Shown piece by piece: positions 57,030 through 64,000 of a DNA stretch of 64,000 nt; position 1 is the stretch's first letter; the number at the start of each line of letters is the position of its first letter. The notes below the pieces were generated by a model, which was not told where the DNA came from, made no database searches, and was given only the letters and a program-made list of their open reading frames with translations. A program made the position numbers and the translations under genes. The stretch is from Chelonoidis abingdonii. Taxonomy: Eukaryota; Chordata; Testudines; Testudinidae. The stretch is taken from the NCBI RefSeq assembly GCF_003597395.2, contig NC_133776.1, positions 39,735,947 through 39,799,946 of the forward strand, given 5' to 3'.

Positions 57030-58610
57030 GGAAGTTTCCATTCCTCCCACCACACTGATATTCTATTACAACAGCTCAAAAACTGTTCCCGCAGACCCAA
57101 ATCCTCCTTCATCCCTCAAGTAACTTTTATAAAATGGTAATATCTAGCTATGTCTGTGATGGCACCTGCAATCCAGATGCAAAATGCCTGCCTTGGGGCT
57201 ACGATCTGGCAGGCAAAGTTATAATGGTAGATTGAGGCTCACAGAGTGTACCTTATCTGAAGGAATAGAGCTATCCCCACTAGATTGTTTAACTCAGTTT
57301 CTAGATAGGTCAGTGTAGTGTAGGGCTCCTCCATTTTATCCTCCACTAGAGGTACCACAATTTTTCTGACAGGACTTGAAAGGCATCCATCAGGTTAATA
57401 GACTCATCTGTATTTGCTCTGCCTATAAACAAAAAGTCACTTAAGTAACATACTAGCTCTTAAACCAGCTTCCTGCATCACTGCCCAGTGTAGCATTGTA
57501 CTAAATTTCTCAGATGTCAAACAGGATGTCACACAGCCCATGGGCTTAGCTTTATCAAAATAAAACTGCCCTTCGAAAGAGAATCCCAGAAGGATGCATG
57601 GCAGCAGCTGAAAAGGCAACTTAATATCACTCTTGGCCATCAGCTCCCCAGGCCACAAGACTGAACCAGGCACACAGCCTCATCCAGGGAGGAATAGTGG
57701 ACAGAACACAAGGCTGTGTCTGTCTATCCTTAACTGAGCTATCCTGTGGGTATGATAGGTGGTGAATTATGCAATACCTGTCTGGAGCCTTTTTAGGGGC
57801 CAAGTCTCGGGAAGAAACCCATAAATTCTGTACAGATAAAAGATTGTATGGCCCTGCTACCTTATTGTCTTTTAATTTTTGTGCAATCTTTCTTTTCACA
57901 ATGTGACCTATTCCCACTAAGGACTTCACATTTTTGGATATTACATGACTTCTTTCTCCTGTAAAGGGGATTCTAAACTCCTAAGTAAGCCCACCCTACA
58001 AACATGTCCTATCTCTCTTGTTAGGGTAATCTCAAAGGAGCACCCCTAGAACCTCAAGATTAACTGGAGCTGGTGATCTTATCCAATCCCTCATTTTCAG
58101 CTCATCCCCACACCTCATTCGGTTCCTGAACGCAGGGTCAGTGAGTGCACCTGACTTACTTCCCACACTCTTTCCCCCAGTGTGGCCTTCTCCAACTGCT
58201 GTCGCAATCGGGGGTTGTATAGGCCTCCCAAAGCACATTTTGCAAGCATGCCTAAATTTGCAGAAGCTACCAAAACACCCGCTTTCATTAAATACCCAGC
58301 AAAGTCATTATGATCCTTAGGCCTCTGGTGGGCTTGCTGCAGAATGAACAGTTCACTGTCAGTGTGAAAACCTGTCCCCCATGGTCTCATCCAGTCAAAC
58401 CACAGCATGTGATGAGGTATGTCCCACCAACTTCTGTCTTGTGTTGCTGTCCACAGTCTAAACTTTTCTTCATAGTTAAACCAAGCCATGGCCTCAGACA
58501 TATTAGTTGCCCTCCTGATTATATCCATATATTTGAATAATACTGGGCTTCTGTCTGGTAAGACTCCCTAATAATACTTGTATAGATAAGGAAGGTCACT
58601 TCCAGATTTT
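57030..58610 (-). pseudogene. DIRS-like retrotransposon, broken gag-like and RT/RNase H genes
   Basis: Minus strand, in coding order. The first ORF (about 58610-58115) has YMDIIRRATNMSEAMAWFNY, EEKFRLWTATQDRSWWDIP and HHMLWFDWMRP, the conserved block of DIRS-type first ORFs. The second (57929-57437) has VSSRDLAPKKAPDRYCIIHH then LSYPQDSSVKD, and MAKSDIKLPFQLLP, GFSFEGQFYFDKAKPMGCVT and SEKFSTMLHWAVMQEAG. The catalytic YLDD-type site appears as YLSD within YLSDFLFIGRANTDESI (57436-57447 codes YLSD) after a frameshift. A later block KEDLGLREQFLSCCNRISVW (about 57045-57110) matches the RNase H-proximal region. No tyrosine recombinase or split direct repeats were found. It is inactive. Confidence 0.8.
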
Positions 58611-59465
58611 CCCATGTTCTAGCCCCACTTGTTGGCCACATGGGCATTTCATTGCTCTGCTTAGTCTCTGTGCAACAGTGATAATATGCCTATATAGTCA
58701 CCTCTCAGATTTTTATCTTTACTAGTACCAAAAATGTGAACTCCCATTCAGTCAGTCACCCCAGCATACCCATATTTGTGACTGGCCACCATGTCATCCT
58801 CAGTGCCCTGTTATCTTTGGGGCAGCAGTTCTATCCCACACATTCCTATTTCCTAACAGTAGGTGCATTGTAGGGTGCTCAGCAATCTCCCCCACCTCCC
58901 CATAAGGGTTCCCACACTGATAAAGTAACTCATGGTGAAGGGCACATTTCTCTCTTACTGTGAATAATCTTACTCCAATGAGTTAAATGAAAGTTCTTGT
59001 CAGTGTAGAGACTTCCATTTCTCTTTCCAGATTATGTGGTGTAAGCATGTATTTGTCTCTCTCCTACACTGAGGAAGAAGTGGAAAACCAGGGGGAAATA
59101 TGCACAAGGAAAAACAGCAGCAAGTTATAATGTCACACAAATGAGATTTCCCATATTACTTGTCACAAATGCTGTCTTTACACCTGTTAACTAATTCTGA
59201 GCTAACCTCTACCTAAGTTAGACAAACCCTTAGACAGTAGTAAAAATCATTAATCAATGTTGACAAAGCAGTAAAAACAAAATTATAAGCTGCCAACTGA
59301 ATTAGAGAAACACATTTTGAAGACTAATCACTGGATAACTGACACACTTAACCTGTTCAAATGCCACGCCTGATGGAGACTGCAAGCACATTCATAATAG
59401 TTAACAGGTCCGAATTAACTTTTGCTTGCAAAAATTTTCTGCCATGTAGCCTTTTATTCACTTCA
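58611..59465. other. Unassigned sequence
   Basis: The upstream part of the DIRS-like element may extend here, but I cannot recognise it. Confidence 0.35.
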
Positions 59466-59536
59466 GGTCAGATCTAAATCCTACAGAAGTTAATAGGAGT
59501 CTTTCCATTTACTGTAATGTGCTTTGTATTAAGCCG
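59466..59536. repeat. Short imperfect palindrome, CCTGATCCAAAG family
   Basis: GGTCAGATCTAAATCCTACA on the left, AGTTAATAGGAGTC in the centre, and TGTGCTTTGTATTAAGCC on the right. It is decayed. Confidence 0.45.
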
Positions 59537-60126
59537 TACATACCACTTCACTAAATCTGATACAAATGTTTAATATTTTCTACTCTGTTCATTTTTAAAA
59601 GCAATTTATGAAACAGAAGTGGATATAAAACAGTGGAATTTATCCTATCAGCCCTGTAATTAGGTTACTTTTCATGCTTTTGTTTACACTAGGGTCTGTT
59701 ATGTAAGAAGATTTGACTGTATTTAAAAATGTAAAAATAAGATGTTTATTTATTGGTCTCTGTGTAATTTCCATTAAACTGTATGGATGCTGATCAAAGA
59801 GAAAACATTATTCTAATTGCTCTTTAGAAAAAACTGCTTTTAAAAATGTTTGATTTAAAAACAACCCCAGTACTTGCTGGGCCAGATCCTCGGTTGTTTT
59901 AAATCAGTGTAACTTCATTGACTTTAGTCAGTGAGCTGTGCTGATTTATAGTTGAAAATTTTATTATTTAAATTGTCTGCTAATCTCTCAAAGTGGTAGG
60001 TGGCTGGTAGTATGTGTTCTCCTCTCTGGGGGCAGAAGTAAGAAGAATAGAGTTTTGGGCTCTCTATACATTTCAAAGCTTGGCATCTCGTTTGAATAGG
60101 CTCTTCTAACTGTTCTAACTGTCTCT
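59537..60126. other. Mostly unassigned; one palindrome arm
   Basis: 59880-59950 (GGGCCAGATCCTCGGTTGTT then TTAAATCAGTGTAACTTCAT) is the left arm of the GATCCTCAGCTGGTGTAAAT family, without a clear right arm. Confidence 0.45.
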
Positions 60127-60298
60127 CTAGCCTCTGTTTGCCAGAGGCTGGGAATGAGCAACAGGGGATGGCTCACTTGATGATTACCTGTTCTGTTCAT
60201 TCCCTCTGGGGGCACCTGGCATTGGCCACTGTCGAAAGACAGGATACTGGGCTAGATGGACTTTTGGTTTGACCCAGTAGGGCCATTCTTATGTTCTT
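60127..60298 (+). mobile_element. CR1 LINE terminal tail
   Basis: CTAGCCTCTGTTTGCCAGAG, then CAACAGGGGATGGCTCACTT, ATTGGCCACTGTCGAAAGAC, GGATACTGGGCTAGATGGAC and TGACCCAGTAGGGCCATTCT. This is the CR1 3' terminus in forward orientation, little diverged, severely 5'-truncated (about 170 bp). Confidence 0.92.
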
Positions 60299-62063
60299 AG
60301 TGCTAAGGAGTCAGCTGTGGCTTTTAAGCTTCATCCTGTGGTGAGGGCTGTGAGAGTCACACTGTCCCCGTCCCATCCCCCCAGCATTTCCTAAAAACAT
60401 TGTGTTTGAGGTAAAAAGTGCCGCCAGGAGTGCTGAGAGGCTCACACAGAGGTAGTCATTTCTACACCTTTTAGCAAGGTACAGGTTGCATTCTCCCTAT
60501 GTATGCTCAGCTCCAGCTGCATGGTACAGAAGGAGGAGGGTCCATAGCCCAGTTCCTCCTCCTCTGCATTTTACAGTAACCTCAAAACCAGCATGCTTTC
60601 CTGGTCTGTGCTCAGGACTAGCAGAATAGTTCAGACCTGTGCAGCGGCAGAAGAGGAGCAAGTGCACTCTTCTCATTCCCTGTGCAATGATTCAGTAACA
60701 ATCTAGCTATAACTAGATTGTTAACTACAACAAGTATCTACCATCCTTCTTGCTGAACATGCACGAGAAAAGGAAGTATTATTTTCAAATAACCAATATC
60801 AAAACTAATAGATGGATATTATAAATAGCCATTTCTTGCACATTCAGCACTTAACCAGCTCACCCTCACATAGTGTAGCAGGAACTATTTTCAGTTACAG
60901 AACCAGTGTGATTAGTGCATCCAACCTACGAGTGGGCCTGGTATGGGCAAGAACCCCAGCTATGCTTGCAACCCAAGAGCATTTCTGTTGGCAAGACCCC
61001 AAATTTAAATCACTCTAGTTCTAGAAAACATTTTCACTAAAGTTCCTAACTAATACTGCTGATTTATTACATTTTCCCCTCATGAATGTGTGAAAAACAA
61101 ACAAAAAATTGAATAAAATAAGAAACTCTGAAGAGTAATGGACAAAGTTCCAGCACCTCTATAGCATTCAGTGATTTCCCTAGTGGTCTCTGAGGTCACT
61201 TTGGGTGGCATATTTTAAGTTTATGGCAAGTCTTCTGCTGGCAGTCAGGTTTTTAATTTCATATTGCAACTCAGTTCAATGTACAGTGTGGCTGCTTTAT
61301 CACGTAAACTTCTGTTAAGCACACTGTATGTTGTTACTGTTAAAAATATGTTGCTTGTGGATATATAATGTATAGGATTCCTGTATAAATGTCTGTGTAG
61401 CTTGAGGTGTTGAAAATGTGGTCCAGTTTGTCAAAAACACAGCTGCTTTCCTTGCGATTTCAGAATGCTCATAATAAATAGATTTTTTTTTTATGACCTT
61501 GTGAGAACACCCTGAGGAAAACATCTGCATTATGGTAGAACCCATGAAATCTCAGATGAGATTGAACTATTGTAATTTAAATAAGAGTGCTATTTTCAGG
61601 CATATATATATATGTTACACAGGCAAATGCGATGGCAAATATTTCCAAGCTGGCGGGGATTAAAATACTAGCACTTAAAGATTCTGATTGTCATTGTCAA
61701 TAATTAAGCTTCAGCTTTTGATACAGTTCCAAGATCAATATTTGTCAATGTGCTCTGATAATTAAACAGCAGTTGTTTGTGCTATGAGGGACAAATCCTC
61801 TGTCCAGCACCCAAATCCAAGTAAGCAGCCTGGATGTGGACAGATATAAGATGTTGTGAGGTTGGTGGAATTACCCGTTCATTGCTCCACAGGCCTGTAT
61901 GTCTTCCTCCATTTCTTTACTCATTCTTCTTTCCTTCAATGGCACAAGAGGGGAGGATCCATGCAGATGTATCCCACCTCTCCTCAGCCCACCAGTGTCC
62001 CACAGAAGAGTTTCGACAGTGCGTGAGATTGGGAAAGATGCTCCCTCATTTCTTTTGCTTCCC
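60299..62063. other. Unassigned sequence with small TA repeat
   Basis: (AT)n CATATATATATATATG lies near 61600-61615. The 96-codon frame at 61834-62124 runs into the next MITE and has no domain. Confidence 0.45.
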
Positions 62064-62066
62064 TCA

Positions 62067-62360
62067 GGGCTGGTCTACACTACAGGGGAAAATTGATCTT
62101 AGATACGCAACTTCAGCTATGTGAATAACGTAGCTGAAGTCGAAGTATCTAAGATCGAATTACTGACCATCCTCATGGCGCGGGATCGATGTCTGAGGCT
62201 CCCCCTATCGATTCCGCAACTCCGTTCGGGTTGGTGGAGTTCTGGAATCGATATAAGCGCATTCAGGGATCGATATATCACGTCTAAATGAGACGCGATA
62301 TATCGATCCCCGAGCAATCGATTGCTACCCGCTGATACGGCGGGTAGTGAAGACATAGCC
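62067..62360. mobile_element. Harbinger-like MITE, copy 3 (294 bp)
   Basis: It starts GGGCTGGTCTACACTAC and ends GTAGTGAAGACATAGCC. It is flanked by TCA at 62064-62066 and 62361-62363. It is the same family as 44628-44927 and 46356-46656. Both internal hairpins are well kept: TTAGATACGCAACTTCAGCT ... AGCTGAAGTCGAAGTATCTA, and GATCGATATATCACGTCT ... AGACGCGATATATCGATC. Confidence 0.88.
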
Positions 62361-62363
62361 TCA

Positions 62364-62794
62364 GTCTTCCCCTCAGCCTAGCCAGTTCTGCAACCAATGC
62401 AATCTCCATGCCAACAGAGTATGGCTGGATCTGGCTCTTGAGGCAGAATGAACCTCCAAAACTGAAAATTGTCCAGCATTCCTCCCCTCCCCCAGTCTCA
62501 TTTGTCACTCTCCAAATTAGGTCCATTATTATAACAAACCATTGACCATAGAAATGTAGGTTCAATCATGCAAATGTTTATGCATAGACTGTCTGCAGGT
62601 GAGTAGATGGCTGCAGTGGCTTACTCTACAGTGGTCCAAACACAAACCCTGAGACACTCTCCAAGGTATTCTTTTTCAGAAGATATCTTTTCCTAGGCTC
62701 CCTTCCAAGGTTTTACAACAGGAGGACCAGGCCCACTGTTTTCTCTAGATGCCTAATTAAATCTCTCTCCCAGAATCACAGAGAGGCACTACTT
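62364..62794. other. Unassigned sequence
   Basis: The minus frame at 62284-62565 overlaps the MITE and lacks a domain. Nothing else is recognised. Confidence 0.4.
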
Positions 62795-62985
62795 GTGACT
62801 GGTTAATAAAACAGGGGACTAAGAATTAGGAGTTGTAGGCTTTCTTTCCCACCTCTGCACTGACTTTTCCTGCACTCTTGGTAAAGCCAGTCACCTCTGT
62901 TTAGCCATTTGTAGAAATAAGCATGATAATATTTAACAATTTTCACAAGGGACTTGTGAACCTTAGTGGGCTATAAGGTGCCGAT
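62795..62985 (+). mobile_element. MIR-like tRNA-derived SINE
   Basis: TGGTTAATAAAACAGGGGAC, TAAGAATTAGGAGTTGTAGG, CCCACCTCTGCACTGACTTT, TCTTGGTAAAGCCAGTCACC, TCTGTTTAGCCATTTGTAGA, then AATAAGCATGATAAT. All landmarks are in MIR order. Confidence 0.75.
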
Positions 62986-63114
62986 TAATCTCTACTCAAC
63001 AGTATATGAACCCAAATAGAACAGGAATCGTTGAGTCTGATCCTCCAAACTTATATTCAAGTGAGTTTCCCCATCATCTTGATGTTGGCTAGTTGCATGA
63101 AGACCAATTCAGGT

Positions 63115-63212
63115 GATTAAAGATTTGCAGGATGGGGCAATATGGTGCTTAGTTTGTAAAGTGCTTGGAGATTCTTGGATGGAGGTTGCTGCAGAAGGAA
63201 AAAAGTATTCTA
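63115..63212 (+). mobile_element. SINE 3' fragment
   Basis: TTTGTAAAGTGCTTGGAGAT then TCTTGGATGGAGGTTGCTGC is the tail block seen at 23560-23600. It may be the displaced tail of the SINE at 62795-62985 or a separate copy. Confidence 0.55.
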
Positions 63213-64000
63213 TGCAATGAGGAATTATTTCCCCATGGTTTTCAACGGCCTGGTATGGGGTTTGGCAGATAGCATATTACCTGACAGATATTATGCCTCT
63301 ATTTATAAATCTACAGGCTCTCTGTGGGCACAGGATGAAGAATGATGAAGAACAATGAAATCACTTCTTCTTAACAAGGTCCTAAAACATATCTGATAGG
63401 AGCATGATGCAGTAATTACAAGCTATCTACAAGATAAAGATTAGGCAAGCAATAAAATTAAAGTTGATTATTTTATTTATTTGCAACCTATTTAATTAAT
63501 TTACAGCCAGCAGAAGAACTAAATGGCTTTAGGTCTCTTCGCCATGGCAAGCATTAAGCTATTCAAAAACATCTACCCTGAATCTCCCCGTTAGGAGTGA
63601 GCCAGCAGTAAATCAGCTTGCACCATTATTAAGTATGGCATTATATGGGTCTGTTGTGCTGAGGTGTTAATTTAATCAGTCTGATACAGAACTTGGCTCC
63701 AGCTAGCATATATTTGGCAGGTACATCTGTAGCTGCTTGTGGGTGAAAGTTCCATGACCTAAACTGCTAACACAAGTTACCGTAATTCACAAGCTGACAG
63801 TCTTTTCTTTTGCAATAAACTCTACGGCCACGCATCTTTTTGTTAAGAAAAGGTGAGTACACCACACTTCCACTGGAGGTTACATGTGCCTTACTTGAAA
63901 GTGAGACTCTGGGGACAGGCCCTCAAAAAGGGGAAAATCTTAACTAAGAGTGTTTTATTTTTCTCTTTGACCCTGGCTAAATACAAGATAAGACAAATTC
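63213..64000. other. Unassigned sequence
   Basis: No gene or clear repeat is seen to the end of the window. Confidence 0.4.

Noticed and set aside
1..64000. CRISPR array, bacterial operon, rRNA or tRNA genes
   Set aside because: No regularly spaced repeats, no operon-like ORF packing and no intact tRNA cloverleaf were seen. The tRNA-like segments are SINE heads.

Overview
This window looks like non-coding DNA from a sauropsid, most likely a turtle. The background is AT-rich and CpG-poor, and I found no host protein-coding exon, rRNA or tRNA that I could defend. The longest open frames (up to 219 codons) lie in C-rich or low-complexity sequence, or inside transposon remnants. The turtle assignment rests on recognised repeats: CR1 LINE tails, MIR-type tRNA SINEs, Harbinger-like elements with GGCCTGGTCTACAC ends, a hAT element with long inverted arms, and a DIRS-like reverse transcriptase. 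I recognise these from general knowledge of turtle genomes and have run no search.

Layout. 1-9.6 kb: mostly unique sequence with a purine-rich tract (2.3-2.8 kb), a reversed MIR-like SINE (2.95-3.24 kb), one end of a hAT element (to 4.02 kb), a GC-rich repeat (4.9-6.1 kb) and a forward MIR-like SINE (6.3-6.5 kb). 9.6-11.35 kb: a long decayed CR1 with reverse-transcriptase motifs. 13.1-15.9 kb: a stack of three DNA transposons. An outer inverted-repeat element was hit by a 185-bp hAT (8-bp target duplication) and by a 2,046-bp Harbinger-type element (3-bp duplication). The latter carries a broken Myb/SANT-like gene and an internal inverted repeat. 16-28.5 kb: unique sequence with small SINE, CR1 and palindromic relics. 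28.6-29.7 kb: a non-LTR reverse-transcriptase relic whose catalytic YADD reads YANN. 30.49-31.19 kb: a solo LTR with a 5-bp duplication. 31.2-39.9 kb: mostly unique. 39.9-40.2 kb: two copies of one retroelement tail, one a 51-bp insertion with an 11-bp duplication, the other carrying a hammerhead-like fold. 42.2-43.8 kb: the hAT element with long inverted arms. 44.6-46.7 and 62.1-62.4 kb: three ~300-bp Harbinger-like MITEs. 49.8-50.3 kb: a 537-bp hAT-like element. 54.0-55.0 kb: a CR1 3' end. 55.9-56.7 kb: a second solo LTR. 57.0-58.6 kb: a broken DIRS-like gene pair. 60.1-60.3 kb: a CR1 tail.

Scattered through the window are at least ten short (50-180 bp) imperfect palindromes that fall into a few sequence families. 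They are the most systematic structure that I cannot assign to a named transposon class. Nothing here looks like an operon or working gene system. The interest lies in transposon nesting, duplication and decay, and in possible RNA folds.
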